A DNA stretch of 64,000 nucleotides, taken from Aquabacterium sp. A7-Y (GTDB taxonomy: Bacteria; Pseudomonadota; Gammaproteobacteria; Burkholderiales; Burkholderiaceae_C). Shown piece by piece: positions 16,387 to 26,957 of this stretch. Below the pieces are notes generated by a model, which saw only the letters and a list, made by a program, of their open reading frames with translations, was not told where the DNA came from and made no database searches. A program made the translations under genes and the position numbers. The stretch lies in NCBI RefSeq assembly GCF_026153205.1, contig NZ_JAPFBW010000028.1, positions 1 to 64,000 of the forward strand, read 5' to 3'. Position 1 is the stretch's first letter. Each line of letters starts with the position of its first letter.

Positions 16387-18207
16387 TCAGATCTCGGTGT
16401 CCCAGGCCTTCGACAGCCGCACCGCGCCGTTGATGATGCCCACCATCGAATAGGTCTGCGGAAAGTTGCCCCACAGCTCGCGTGTGTGCGGGTGAGTGTC
16501 TTCCGACATCAGCCCCAGGTGGTTGCGAGAGTCCAGCATGGTCTGGAAGATCTCGCGGGCCTGCTCCTTGCGTCCGATGCGCGCCAGCGCGTCGATGCGC
16601 CAGAAGGTGCAGATGTTGAACGAGGTCTCGGGCCGCCCGAAGTCGTCGGGCGCCTCGTAGCGGCGCATGTAGGGGCCGTCGCAGAGGGTGCGCTCGAGCG
16701 CGTCCACGGTGGCGATGAAGCGCGGGTCCTGCGGGTCGATGCAGCCGATCTCGGCCATCAGCAGCACGCTGGCGTCGAGGTCGCGGCCGCCGAAACTCTC
16801 GGCGAACACCTGCCGGTCGGCGTTCCAGGCCTTGGCGAGCAGGCCTTCGCGGATGTGCGCGGCGCGCTCGCCCCAATAGGCCGCGCGGTCGGCCAGCCCC
16901 AGGCGCACCGCGATCTTGGCCAGCCGGTCGCAGGCGCCCCAGCTCATCAGCACCGAGGAGGTGTGCACGCGGGCCCGGGTGCGCAGCTCCCACATGCCGG
17001 CGTCGGGCTGGTCGTGCACCCGGAAGGCCTGCTCGCCAACCTGCTCGAGCAGCTTGAACTCGGCCAACCCGGCCGGCCGCAGCAGCCGCTTGTCATGGAA
17101 GGCCTGGGCCGCGCCCAGGATGACATTGCCGTAGACGTCGTGCTGGAAGTGCTCGTGCGCCTGGTTGCCGACCCGCACCGGCCCCATGCCGCGGTAGCCC
17201 GGCAGGTGCTCGACGAAACTCTCCGGCAGCTCGCGCTCCAGCGCGATGCCGAACAGCGGCTTGATGTGGCCGCCGGCCGCGTCCGACACCACGTTGGTGA
17301 GGTAACGCAGGTAGTCCTCCATGGTGCCGACCTCGGACAGGCTGTTGAGCGCCCGCACCACGAAAAACGCGTCGCGCAGCCAGCAGTAGCGGTAGTCCCA
17401 GTTGCGCTGCGTGCCCGGCGCCTCGGGGATGCTGGTGGTCATCGCCGCGATGATCGCGCCGGTGTCCTCGAACAGCGAGAGCTTGAGCGTGATGGCGGCG
17501 CGGATCACGGCGTCCTGCCATTCCAGCGGGATCGCCAGGCGGCTGCTCCAGGTGCGCCAGTAGCTTTCGGTCTGCTGCTGCAGCGAGGCCGCCGTGTCCG
17601 CGATGCCGCCGGCCAGGGTCTCGTCGGGGCCGAGGATGAAGTTCAGCGGCCGGTCCACCACGAAGGTCGTGTCGCTGAGCAGATAGTGAAGCGGCGCATC
17701 GGTGGTCAGCCTCAGCGTCATCGAGGGTCCGACGTAGCGCACATGGTGGCTGCCCTGGGTCAGGGTCGGTGTGGTGGCGCCCCAGTCGAAACGGGGGTTG
17801 AGCTTCACCTTCACGCGCGGCGCACCCGCGATCGGCCGCACCCGCCGCACCAGCGAGACCGGCCGGAACATGCGCTCGCGGCTGAAAAAGCGCGGCGCGA
17901 AGTCGGTCACCTCGATGCCCTGGCCCTGGTGGTCGTAGAGCCGGGTCCGCAGCACCGCGGTATTGCCGTCGTAGCACTGCTCGCTGTGCGAGTAGCCCTC
18001 CAGCTCGAAGCCCCACAGGGCGCCCCGCTCCGAGGGGTCGATCAGCGCGTTGAACACCGGGTCGCCGTCAAAACGCGGCAGGCAGCACCAGACGACGCGG
18101 GCATGGCGGTCGATCAGGGCGCTGAAGCTGCAGTTGCCGACGACCCCCAGCTGGAGGGTGGACGGCGTTTCGAGGGCAAGGGTCGATGTGGGCTTGTGGC
18201 TGTGCAT
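16387..18207 (-). CDS. Glycoside hydrolase family 15 (glucoamylase/trehalase-like)
   Basis: A 606-residue cytoplasmic protein of the bacterial GH15 type. An N-terminal beta-sandwich (about 1-230, beginning IDRHARVVWCCLPRFDGDPVF) is followed by an (alpha/alpha)6 barrel containing RNWDYRYCWLRDA and SFNICTFWRIDALARIG. Such proteins hydrolyse alpha-glucosidic bonds of malto-oligosaccharides, and some are trehalases. No signal peptide is present, so it would act on imported sugars. It is divergent from lamB and near the MalFGK-like genes, which fits that role. GGAGA about 8 nt upstream supports the start at 18207. Which disaccharide it prefers cannot be told. Confidence 0.9.
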   Translation of the reverse strand: MHSHKPTSTLALETPSTLQLGVVGNCSFSALIDRHARVVWCCLPRFDGDPVFNALIDPSERGALWGFELEGYSHSEQCYDGNTAVLRTRLYDHQGQGIEVTDFAPRFFSRERMFRPVSLVRRVRPIAGAPRVKVKLNPRFDWGATTPTLTQGSHHVRYVGPSMTLRLTTDAPLHYLLSDTTFVVDRPLNFILGPDETLAGGIADTAASLQQQTESYWRTWSSRLAIPLEWQDAVIRAAITLKLSLFEDTGAIIAAMTTSIPEAPGTQRNWDYRYCWLRDAFFVVRALNSLSEVGTMEDYLRYLTNVVSDAAGGHIKPLFGIALERELPESFVEHLPGYRGMGPVRVGNQAHEHFQHDVYGNVILGAAQAFHDKRLLRPAGLAEFKLLEQVGEQAFRVHDQPDAGMWELRTRARVHTSSVLMSWGACDRLAKIAVRLGLADRAAYWGERAAHIREGLLAKAWNADRQVFAESFGGRDLDASVLLMAEIGCIDPQDPRFIATVDALERTLCDGPYMRRYEAPDDFGRPETSFNICTFWRIDALARIGRKEQAREIFQTMLDSRNHLGLMSEDTHPHTRELWGNFPQTYSMVGIINGAVRLSKAWDTEI

Positions 18208-18308
18208 GGAAGGGTCTCCGACGGATGCCCGGGCGCCGGCGCGAACACGGCGCGACGCAGGCAGTGCCCGGGCAGGCGGCATTGGAGCGCCTGCCGGGCC
18301 GATCCAGA

Positions 18309-18322
18309 TTTCGTCTGTTAAC
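18309..18322 (-). promoter_or_regulatory. Sugar-locus motif, copy 1 (TTTCGTCTGTTAAC)
   Basis: One of three copies of TTTCG-N2-TGTTA in the window, here 102 bp upstream of the GH15 start and 179 bp upstream of lamB. Inferred binding site for the OmpR-type regulator encoded at 26958-27707. Confidence 0.5.
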
Positions 18323-18355
18323 CCCGCGGCTCCCCGCCCGGGGGCGCCCGGCCAA

Positions 18356-18409
18356 TGTTTCGTTCGTGACGCTCGTGAAGCGCCGGCCCCGTGACGCTGA
18401 AACGAAACA
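18356..18409. promoter_or_regulatory. Inverted TGTTTCGTT...AACGAAACA elements upstream of lamB
   Basis: TGTTTCGTT at 18356-18364 and its exact reverse complement AACGAAACA at 18401-18409 lie 92-145 bp before the lamB start. They share the TTTCGTT core with the locus motif, so they may be further sites for the same regulator. Confidence 0.4.
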
Positions 18410-18500
18410 AATCTGCCCGCAAAACCGGCTCCCTACATTGGCCCGGCGCCGCCCGCAAGACCGGGCGCGTGTCTCGAACGATCCACAAAAGAGGAGCACC

Positions 18501-19772
18501 ATGAACATCCATACGCGTCTGCTGCCGCTCGCGGCTGCCCTGCTCGCCGCCTTGCCCGCGGCCGCCCAGAAGGCCCCGCCGGTCGACTTCCACGGTTATT
18601 TCCGTGCCGGCGTGGGCGCCAGCGGCGGCGGCGGGGACCAGGCCTGCTTCCAACTGGCCGGCGCGACCAAGAAGTACCGCCTGGGCAACGAATGCGAGGC
18701 TTACGGCGAGCTGGAGCTCGATGCCACCGTGCACGAGACGCCCGGGGGCAGCCGCTTCAAGATCGGCACCATGCTCGCGCTGGTGATGCCCAACCACAGC
18801 GACTGGGAGTCGGACAACGTCACGCTCAACTGGCGCGAAGCCTTTGTCGCGGTCGAGAAGATGGGCGAAGGCGCATTCGCCGATGCGACCCTCTGGGCCG
18901 GCAAGCGCTACTACGACCGCCACGATGTGCACATCAACGACTTCTATTTCTGGAGCAACTCCGGTCCGGGCGCCGGCATCGAGGACATCAACGTCGGTCT
19001 CGGCAAGCTGAGCTACGCGCTGCGCCGCAACGGCGAGAAAAGCGAGACCGTGAGCGCCGAGCGCCGCCAGCTGCTGGGCCACGACATCCGCTGGAAGGAC
19101 ATCCCGGTCAATCCGGAAGGCGCGCTGACCGTGGGCCTGGACCTGCGCCACCGCCACAGCGACAAGGGCGTCAAGAACCCGGGCGGCCAGGGCCTCACGG
19201 TGATGCACACGCAGAAAGGCCTCTTCAACGGCGGCTACAACAAGGCCGCGCTGCAGTTCGGCAAGGGCGCGCTGTCCAACCTGGACCACAGCTTCCCGTC
19301 CTTCGACGCCGACAAGAGCGACAAATCCTGGCGCCTTGTCGAGTCGCTGGTCTGGCAGCCCGGCAACGGATCGCGCTGGTCGGGCATGGCGACGCTGGTC
19401 TACGAGGACCGCGACCTGACCGGCAGCTACGACAACGGCGACAGCAAGAGCGGTCGCTGGATCTCCTTCGGCGTGCGGCCCGTCTACCATTTCACCGACC
19501 GCTGGAGCCTGGCCAGCGAACTGGGCCTGGACCAGTTCAAGCCCGAAGACGGCGCCAACCGCAAGCTCACCAAGCTGACCGTGGCGGCCCAATACGGCAG
19601 CGGCGCCAACTTCTGGGCCCGCCCGGTGATCCGCGCCTTCTGGACCCACGCGCGCTGGAACCGCGCCGGGCAGGACGCGGCCAAGGCCGGCGAGACGCTG
19701 TCGGACACGGGGATCTTCGGCAGCAGCCGCAAGGGCAACACCTTTGGGGTGCAGGCGGAAGTCTGGTGGTAA
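18501..19772 (+). CDS. lamB: Maltoporin (LamB-type sugar porin)
   Basis: A 423-residue outer-membrane porin. A signal peptide (cleavage after PAAAQ or PAAA) is followed by VDFHGYFRAGVGASGGGG, the typical mature start of LamB. Further LamB signs are the Cys pair (ACFQLAG and NECE), WAGKRYYDRHDVHINDFYFW, and alternating beta-strands that end in a terminal Trp (AEVWW), the outer-membrane assembly signal. It lets malto-oligosaccharides cross the outer membrane for the adjacent ABC system. GAGGAG at 18491-18496 supports the start. A strong bidirectional terminator follows. Confidence 0.95.
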   Translation: MNIHTRLLPLAAALLAALPAAAQKAPPVDFHGYFRAGVGASGGGGDQACFQLAGATKKYRLGNECEAYGELELDATVHETPGGSRFKIGTMLALVMPNHSDWESDNVTLNWREAFVAVEKMGEGAFADATLWAGKRYYDRHDVHINDFYFWSNSGPGAGIEDINVGLGKLSYALRRNGEKSETVSAERRQLLGHDIRWKDIPVNPEGALTVGLDLRHRHSDKGVKNPGGQGLTVMHTQKGLFNGGYNKAALQFGKGALSNLDHSFPSFDADKSDKSWRLVESLVWQPGNGSRWSGMATLVYEDRDLTGSYDNGDSKSGRWISFGVRPVYHFTDRWSLASELGLDQFKPEDGANRKLTKLTVAAQYGSGANFWARPVIRAFWTHARWNRAGQDAAKAGETLSDTGIFGSSRKGNTFGVQAEVWW

Positions 19773-19804
19773 AGCCGGGGGGCTTCAGCCCCCTCGCAGG
19801 CAGA

Positions 19805-19835
19805 AAAAAGGGCCGGAACTTCTCCGGCCCTTTTT
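19805..19835. terminator. Bidirectional intrinsic terminator between lamB and malK-like gene
   Basis: A 13-bp perfect stem (A-tract plus GGGCCGGA paired with TCCGGCCC plus T-tract) with a 5-nt loop. A5 on one side and T5 on the other make it work in both directions, serving lamB on the plus strand and the ABC operon on the minus strand. Confidence 0.93.
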
Positions 19836-19867
19836 ACATGGCGCTCTACGGCGCCCGCCCCCCTCTC

Positions 19868-20986
<1,119 letters not shown>

Positions 20987-21047
20987 ATTCCGAAGGCTTT
21001 CAGTCAGGAAGCAAGGAAGGCGGCCCGGCCGGCGGACCGCCTACGGC

Positions 21048-21890
21048 TCAGCCCTTCACGGCGCCGGCGGTGAGGCCGGAGACGATCAGGCGCTGGAAGT
21101 ACAGGACCAGGGCCACCAGCGGCAAGGTGACGATGACGGAGGCGGCCATGATGCTGCCCCAGGGCAGCTCGTAGCCGCTGGGGCCGCTGATCATCGAGAT
21201 GGCCACCGGCACGGTGCGCTGCTCGGTGGAGAGGGTGAAGGTCAAGGCGAACAGGAACTCGTTCCAGGCGGCGATGAAGGCCAGCAGCCCGGTGGCGGCG
21301 ACCGCGGGCCACAAGAGCGGCAGGAAGATCTTGAAGATCAGCGTGAAGACCCCGACGCCGTCCATCGTCGCGGCCTCCTCCAGCTCCTTGGGCAGCTGTT
21401 TCATGAAGGTCACCAGCACCCAGACCGTGAACGGCAGGGTCAGCAGCAGGTCGGCGAACAGCAGCGCGCCCAGGCGGTCGTAGAGCCCGGCCCAGCGCAC
21501 CAGCTCGAACATGCCCGAGAGCACCGCGACCTGCGGGAACATCGAGGCCGACAGGATGGTCAGCAGCAGCGTCCCGCGGCCGCGGAAGTCCACCCGCCCC
21601 AGCGCCCAGGCCGCCATCAGGCTCACGCCCAGCGACAGCAGCACCACCCCGCCGGCCACCAGCACCGAGTTCATCAGGTTGTGCGCGAAGGGCTGCTCGC
21701 GGAACACGCTGAGGTAGTTCTCCAGGGTCGGCTGCGCCGGGATGAACTCGGGCGAGAACAGCCCGGTGCGGCCCTTCAGCGAGCTGGAGATGGCATAGAG
21801 GAAGGGGAACACCGAGAACAGCACCAGCGCGGCGGCGGCCAGGTAGTAGCCGATGCGGGGCAGCCACTTGGGGAGGCGGTAGGGGCTCAT
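21048..21890 (-). CDS. Sugar ABC transporter permease (MalG type)
   Basis: A 280-residue inner-membrane protein with six helices and the cytoplasmic EAA loop (LEEAATMDGVGVFTLIFKIFLPLL, about residues 190-213) that docks on the ATPase. It is the second permease subunit of a CUT1 transporter. Its ATG overlaps the TGA of the MalF-like gene (ATGA at 21887-21890), a sign of translational coupling and equal subunit amounts. Confidence 0.93.
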   Translation of the reverse strand: MSPYRLPKWLPRIGYYLAAAALVLFSVFPFLYAISSSLKGRTGLFSPEFIPAQPTLENYLSVFREQPFAHNLMNSVLVAGGVVLLSLGVSLMAAWALGRVDFRGRGTLLLTILSASMFPQVAVLSGMFELVRWAGLYDRLGALLFADLLLTLPFTVWVLVTFMKQLPKELEEAATMDGVGVFTLIFKIFLPLLWPAVAATGLLAFIAAWNEFLFALTFTLSTEQRTVPVAISMISGPSGYELPWGSIMAASVIVTLPLVALVLYFQRLIVSGLTAGAVKG

Positions 21891-22861
21891 TGGTCCACCT
21901 TCTCGAGCGCCGGGCGCAGCAGGGCCATGTACAGGAGGGTCAGCAGCGCGATGGTGAAAAACACCACCGTGGCGGCGGCCGAGCCGTAGCCGACCTGCTG
22001 GAAGTCGATCAGCTGTTCGCGCACGAACACCGACATGCTTTTGGTGCTGCGGCTGTTGGAGGTCATCACATAGATCAGGTCGAAGACACGCAGCGCGTCG
22101 AGCAGGCGGAAGATCATCGCGACGGCCACGCCGGGCAGGATCAGCGGCAAGGTGACGCGGCGGAACACGGTCCAGGGCGGCACGCCGTCGACGCGGGCGG
22201 CCTCGTAGCAGTCGGCCGGCACCATCTGCAGGGCCGCCAGGATCAGCAGGGCCATGAAGGGGGTGGTCTTCCAGACGTCGACCAGCACGACGGTGAAGAG
22301 GGCCAGGTCGGGGTTGGCGGTCCAGGCCACCGGGGCCGACAGCAGGCCCAGCGAGAGCAGGTAGTGGTTCACGACGCCGAACTGGTCGTGCAGCATCCAA
22401 CTCCACATCTTGGCCGAGACCACGGTGGGGATGGCCCAGGGGATGAGCATGGCCGCGCGCAGCAGGGTGCGCAGCCGTGAGGGGTGGTTCAGCAGCAGCG
22501 CCACGCCCAGGCCCAGCAGCGTCTCGATGCTGACCGACAGCAGGGCGAAGCCCAGCGTGTTGCCGACCGAGCGCCACCAGTCGCCGTCGCGCAGCAGGCC
22601 GTACTCACCGAGGTAGTTCTCCAGCCCGACAAAGCCGGGCGCCTGCTGGCCGCCGAGTTGCGCGTCGGTCAGGCTGAACCAGATCGTGCGGCCCAGCGGC
22701 CAGCCGGCCACCAGCAGCAGGAGCAGCATCGCGGGCGCGAGCATCAGCCAGGCGCGCCGCGCGCGCCGGGCCGACAGCGAGGCCGCTCGCGGCGCTCGCC
22801 GGACGTCCTCGGGCGCCGCCGACGCGGCGCCCACGGCAGCATGGACCGTGGAGCTGGCCAT
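21887..22861 (-). CDS. Sugar ABC transporter permease (MalF type)
   Basis: A 324-residue permease with an Arg-rich cytoplasmic N-terminus of about 35 residues, six helices and an EAA loop (CYEAARVDGVPPWTVFRRVTLPLI). It lacks the large periplasmic loop of E. coli MalF and resembles the trehalose/maltose ThuF-like branch. It begins 17 bp after the binding protein gene and overlaps the MalG-like gene by 4 bp. The short Ala-rich N-terminus leaves some doubt about the exact start. Confidence 0.92.
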   Translation of the reverse strand: MASSTVHAAVGAASAAPEDVRRAPRAASLSARRARRAWLMLAPAMLLLLLVAGWPLGRTIWFSLTDAQLGGQQAPGFVGLENYLGEYGLLRDGDWWRSVGNTLGFALLSVSIETLLGLGVALLLNHPSRLRTLLRAAMLIPWAIPTVVSAKMWSWMLHDQFGVVNHYLLSLGLLSAPVAWTANPDLALFTVVLVDVWKTTPFMALLILAALQMVPADCYEAARVDGVPPWTVFRRVTLPLILPGVAVAMIFRLLDALRVFDLIYVMTSNSRSTKSMSVFVREQLIDFQQVGYGSAAATVVFFTIALLTLLYMALLRPALEKVDQ

Positions 22862-22878
22862 GAAGCTTCGCCCCCGGC

Positions 22879-24144
22879 TCAGCGCCACTTGCCGCCGCGG
22901 CCCAGGCGCTGCACCGAGGCTTCCAGCTCGGCCAGCGCCGGTTCGGCCTTGGCCTTGCCCGACAGCACCTCGTGCACCGCGTTCCAGAACTGGTTGCTGA
23001 CCTGGTTGTACTTGGCGCCGGTGACGGTCGCCGGACGGCCCACCGCGCTGGTGAAGGTTTCGTGCAGCTCGGCCATGAAGGGATTGGCCTTGAGGATGTC
23101 GGCGTCCTTGTAGAGCGCCGCGATGGTCGGGTTGAAGGAGCCCTTGAGCGCGCGCTCCTTCTGCACCGCCTGGCTGGTCATGTAGATCACCAGGTCGGCC
23201 GCCACCTCGGGGTTCCTGGAGTACTTCGACACGGCGAGCAGCTGCCCGCCCAGCGCGGCCGCGTGGCGCCCGCCGGTGCCGCCCTTGGGCAGCACGGCGA
23301 TGCCGACCTTGCCCTTCACGGCGCTGCCCTCGGCCTGCGAGAGCGACCAGGCATAAGGCCAGTTGCGCATGTAGACCGCGTTGCCGGCCTGGAACACGCC
23401 GCGCGCGTCCTCCTCGCCGTAGTTCAGCACGGCGGTCGGCGAGATGGTGCCGACCCAGCCGGCCGCGGTCTGCACCGCCTTGACGGCCTGCGGGTTCTTG
23501 ACGCTCACCTTGCCGTCGGGCTCGACCACGGTGCCGCCGCCATGGCTCGCCAGCCATTCCACCGCGTTGCAGGTCAGGCCTTCGTAGGCGCGGCCCTGCC
23601 AGACATACCCCCACAGGCGCTCATTGCCCGAGGCGCGCTCGGCGTCCTGGATCTTCTTGGCGCTGGCGCCCAGCTCGTCCCACGTGGTGGGCACCTTCTG
23701 GCCGTGTTTCTCCAGCAGGTCACGACGGTAATAAAGCAGCCCGGCGTCGGTGAACCAGGGCATCGCGACCAGCTTGCCGCCCACCGTCACGTTGGCGAGG
23801 ATGCCGGGGAAGTGCTGCTTCTCGGCGCCCTTGGCATGGGGCTGCAGGTCCAACAGGTGGGACGCCAGCATGCCGGGCCAGACCACGTCGACCTGGAACA
23901 CGTCGATCTTGTCCGAGCGCGAGCTCAGCACCTGCTGGTAGAGCGCCAGGCGCTCGCTGCCGTCGTTGGGCGTGGCGACCACCTGGACCTCGTGGCCGGT
24001 CTTCCTGGCCCACTCCTGGGCGGCGGTGCGACACATCTCCAGCTCCTGGCCGACGGCGCCGCAGGAAATCTTCAGGGAGGCGGCCTGTGCCGTCGCGCAG
24101 GCCAGCAGGGCGGCCAGGGACAGGGCCATCGAGGTTCGGTTCAT
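22879..24144 (-). CDS. Sugar ABC transporter substrate-binding protein (ThuE/MalE-like)
   Basis: A 421-residue family 1 binding protein with signal peptide ending ATAQA-ASL. Mature features include the Cys pair ISCGAVGQELEMC, WFTDAGLLYYRRDLLEKHG and the ligand-cleft segment MRNWPYAW. The branch binds trehalose, maltose, sucrose or palatinose. It is first in the transporter operon (binding protein, two permeases, ATPase). AGGAG lies about 7 nt upstream. The 188-bp region before it contains a copy of the locus motif (24310-24331), suggesting control by the kinase/regulator pair encoded just upstream. Confidence 0.93.
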   Translation of the reverse strand: MNRTSMALSLAALLACATAQAASLKISCGAVGQELEMCRTAAQEWARKTGHEVQVVATPNDGSERLALYQQVLSSRSDKIDVFQVDVVWPGMLASHLLDLQPHAKGAEKQHFPGILANVTVGGKLVAMPWFTDAGLLYYRRDLLEKHGQKVPTTWDELGASAKKIQDAERASGNERLWGYVWQGRAYEGLTCNAVEWLASHGGGTVVEPDGKVSVKNPQAVKAVQTAAGWVGTISPTAVLNYGEEDARGVFQAGNAVYMRNWPYAWSLSQAEGSAVKGKVGIAVLPKGGTGGRHAAALGGQLLAVSKYSRNPEVAADLVIYMTSQAVQKERALKGSFNPTIAALYKDADILKANPFMAELHETFTSAVGRPATVTGAKYNQVSNQFWNAVHEVLSGKAKAEPALAELEASVQRLGRGGKWR

Positions 24145-24309
24145 TCGGTGCTCCTAGGGTGGTGCGTGTGCAAGGTCGGCACGAGTGCCTGCGGGCCGGA
24201 GCGTCCACCGAAGCCGCCGTCGCTCCGCAAGCCAGCTGCGGGGGCGAAAACGCGGGTTGTCTCCTCCGGTCTTGTGTGCCGGCCCAGGGACATTGGAGCG
24301 GCGTGCCGT

Positions 24310-24331
24310 GAACCGAAAATTTCGTTTGTTA
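24310..24331 (-). promoter_or_regulatory. Sugar-locus motif, copy 2, with adjacent GAACCGAAAATT
   Basis: TTTCGTTTGTTA (24320-24331) overlaps a palindrome CGAAAATTTCG and a 12-mer GAACCGAAAATT (24310-24321) that recurs at 27898-27909. It is about 176 bp upstream of the binding protein start and directly after the kinase stop codon. Inferred regulator site. Confidence 0.5.
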
Positions 24332-24332
24332 T

Positions 24333-26942
24333 TCAGGCCGTCGCGCCGGCTGTTTCTGCCGTCCGCAGCTGCTCCTGCAGGCAGGCGGCAAGCGCGGCGG
24401 CGTCGAAGGGCTTGTGCAGGAAAGGCTGGCCCGGCAGCCAACCCGGACGCTCCTGCAGCATCTCGGCCGACAGGCCCGACATCAGCACCACCGGCAGCCC
24501 GGGGCGCCGCGCCTGCACCGCCTGGCGCAGCCGCGGTCCGTCCCAGCCAGGGCCCAGGCAGACGTCGCTCAGCACCAGTTCCGGCACCGGCTCGAGCTGC
24601 AGCGTCGCCAGCGCGGCCTCGGCCGAGGCCAGCAGTCGCACCTCCGCCCCGGCCTGCGCCAGCAGGTCCTGCACGGTCGCGCCGAAGGCCGCATCGTCAT
24701 CCACCACCAACACACGCCGTCCCGCCAGCGCCGCCAGGGAAGCCGGCGCCGAGCCCGGCGCCCCGGGCAAGACACAGGGCCCCTCGCGGCACAGCGGCAG
24801 CGACAGCACGATGCAGGTACCCTCGCCCGCCCGGCTGCTCAGCTCGATCTCGCCGCCGGACTGCTTGACAAAACCGTACACGATGGACAGACCCAGCCCG
24901 CTGCCCTCCCCCGCCGGCTTGGTCGTGAAGAAGGGCTCGAACACCTTGCCCACGGCGGCCTCGGGAATGCCGCTGCCGGTGTCGGCCACTTCCAGCCGCG
25001 CGGCGCTGCCCGCGACCCCTGTCGACACCGTCAAGCGACCGCCCTCGGGCATCGCCGCGGCGCTGTTGAGGACCAGGTTGAGCAGCGCGTTCTCCAGCTG
25101 CCCACGGTCGATGTGCAGCCGCGCGCCGGGCGCTTGCAGCCGCAGCTCGACCTCGACCTGGGTCCCGGCGCTGTACTCGATCAGGTCCCGCATCTCCTCG
25201 ACCATTTCGTCGAGCAGCACCGTCTCGGCCTGCAGCGGCTGGCGCCGCGCGAAGGCGAGCAGCCGCCGGGTCAATGCCGCTGCGCTGGTGGCGACCCGCT
25301 GCACCCGTGCCAGCCGCGCCAGCGTGACCGGGTCCTGGCGCAGGTCGGGCTGCAGCAGCGGCAGCGTCCCGAGGATGGTGCCGAGGTAGTTGTTGAAATC
25401 GTGCGCCACGCCGCCGGTCAGCTGTCCCAGCACCTCCAGCTTCTGCGCATGCTGCAGCTGCTGGTCGATGGCGCGGCGGGCGCTCAGGTCGGTGATCAGC
25501 GTCACCGCGCCGGTGCCCGGCATCGCGCGGGTGCGAGTGTCGAGCACCACGCCGCCCGGCAGGTGCAGCTCGACATGGTCGAAAGCCCGGAAGTGGATGC
25601 GGCGGGCTTCGGCGAGCGGACGGCTTTCGGTGCGCCCCGGCGCGGTCCAGCGCGTGCCGGGCGGCAGGCGCTCCAGCAGCTCGGTCGCCCGCAGGCCGGG
25701 ATACGGGGTGATGCCGTGGCGCGCCAGCAGATGGCCCAGCTGCGGGTTCCACAGCAGCAGCCGGCCGCCGGCGTCGAACACCGCCAGCGCATCGGTCATG
25801 CTGTCGTGCACCGCGGCGATCATCTCTTTCTGGGTGCGGAGGTCGTTGACCAGATGCTGCTTGGCGACCAGCGCCTCGCGAAAGACCTCGAAGGTGCGGG
25901 CCAGCGCCCCCAGCTCGTCGCGGCGGCTGGTGGCCGGCGTCGGCTGGGCGGTGTCGCCCTGGGCGAGGCGCGACATCACCTCGGTGATTTTCTCGATGCC
26001 GGCGACCAGCCGCCGCACGTAGCGCGTCGCCAGCATCGCGATGCCCAGGCAGGCGAGCTGCAGGACCAGCATGCCGGTCTCGCCGAAACGCACCGCCCGC
26101 CGCACCGCCTCGCTGCGCTCGGCCGCCGCGTCGCGCAGCCCGCCGACGTAACGCGAGACGCTGTCGCTCAACTCGGTCGCATTGGCGCGCGTCAGCACCA
26201 CCAGATAGGCATTGCGCCGCTCCAGTTCCAGCAGCTTGCGGCGGCGCGACAGCAGGCCCTCGCTGTTGCTCGCCAGCTCCTCCAGCGTTTGCCGCGTGTC
26301 GGCGCTGTAGCGCGCCAGCGCGCCGCGGCGCCGCGCCGCCAGCATCGACACCTCGACATCGGCTTCCAGCCGCCCGAGGGTGGCTGCCGCGTCGGCCGAA
26401 GCCCCCTGCACCAGGCTGGACCACACCACCACCAGTGCCGGATCCGGCGAGGCGCCCCGCTGGCCGGGTGCATTGAGTTCGTTGCCGGCCCGGTCCAGCC
26501 GCGTCAACTGGGCCTCGAAACCCTGCTGCAGCTCCAGCTTCAGGCGGGTCAGCGCCAGCAACTGCTTGAGGTCGCGCTCGACTTCGGCATGCAGGCCGGC
26601 CAACAGCCCGCTCAGCTCGCCCGCCGGCGGCAGCGAGCCGGCATGGCGGCCGATCTGCTGCAGCAGTTCCTCGACCGCGGCGGCATCTTCATTGAACTCG
26701 CTCCAGCTGCGCGACTCACCGAGCTTGGGCGCCACCGCGGCGAGCTGGGTGGTGCGCTCGGCCAGCTCCAGCGCATCGGCGATGTTGGGCAGCAGCTCGC
26801 CTTCGAAACCCGCCACCGCCTGCTGGGCGCCGCGCATGCCCACCCAGCCCACCGTCGCAAGCGAGAGCGCAGCGACCAGCAGGATCAGGAAGGCCGCCAG
26901 CAGGCGGGTGCGCACGCGGGCGAAGGCGCGGTTGGTTTTCAT
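24333..26942 (-). CDS. Hybrid sensor histidine kinase with C-terminal receiver (TorS-like layout)
   Basis: An 869-residue membrane kinase. Domains in order: transmembrane helix (about 14-36), a long all-helical periplasmic sensor (about 37-290) of TorS-like type, second helix (about 292-312), HAMP, PAS-like domain (about 375-490), HisKA with His514 in GGVAHDFNN, HATPase with DTGSGIP and GLGLSIV, and a receiver with DDD, phospho-acceptor Asp793 (LSDVCLG) and Lys in LHKPFD. No Hpt domain follows, unlike true TorS. It starts 15 bp after the response regulator gene, so they form a pair, and it sits directly upstream of the sugar ABC operon. It probably senses periplasmic sugar, perhaps through a binding protein as TorS does (inference). 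Confidence 0.92.
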   Translation of the reverse strand: MKTNRAFARVRTRLLAAFLILLVAALSLATVGWVGMRGAQQAVAGFEGELLPNIADALELAERTTQLAAVAPKLGESRSWSEFNEDAAAVEELLQQIGRHAGSLPPAGELSGLLAGLHAEVERDLKQLLALTRLKLELQQGFEAQLTRLDRAGNELNAPGQRGASPDPALVVVWSSLVQGASADAAATLGRLEADVEVSMLAARRRGALARYSADTRQTLEELASNSEGLLSRRRKLLELERRNAYLVVLTRANATELSDSVSRYVGGLRDAAAERSEAVRRAVRFGETGMLVLQLACLGIAMLATRYVRRLVAGIEKITEVMSRLAQGDTAQPTPATSRRDELGALARTFEVFREALVAKQHLVNDLRTQKEMIAAVHDSMTDALAVFDAGGRLLLWNPQLGHLLARHGITPYPGLRATELLERLPPGTRWTAPGRTESRPLAEARRIHFRAFDHVELHLPGGVVLDTRTRAMPGTGAVTLITDLSARRAIDQQLQHAQKLEVLGQLTGGVAHDFNNYLGTILGTLPLLQPDLRQDPVTLARLARVQRVATSAAALTRRLLAFARRQPLQAETVLLDEMVEEMRDLIEYSAGTQVEVELRLQAPGARLHIDRGQLENALLNLVLNSAAAMPEGGRLTVSTGVAGSAARLEVADTGSGIPEAAVGKVFEPFFTTKPAGEGSGLGLSIVYGFVKQSGGEIELSSRAGEGTCIVLSLPLCREGPCVLPGAPGSAPASLAALAGRRVLVVDDDAAFGATVQDLLAQAGAEVRLLASAEAALATLQLEPVPELVLSDVCLGPGWDGPRLRQAVQARRPGLPVVLMSGLSAEMLQERPGWLPGQPFLHKPFDAAALAACLQEQLRTAETAGATA

Positions 26943-26957
26943 CGTCGAGGCCGGCCC

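Larger units (their letters stand above)
18208..18500. promoter_or_regulatory. Divergent GH15/lamB control region
   Basis: A 293-bp non-coding region between divergent genes of the sugar locus. It contains one copy of the locus motif (18309-18322) and a pair of inverted TTTCGTT elements (18356-18409). Promoter boxes are not clear enough to place. Confidence 0.6.

Noticed and set aside
15805-18321. A 2.5-kb plus-strand frame across the GH15 gene
   Set aside because: Antisense shadow of GH15 and the ECF41 membrane protein; no ribosome site or motif.
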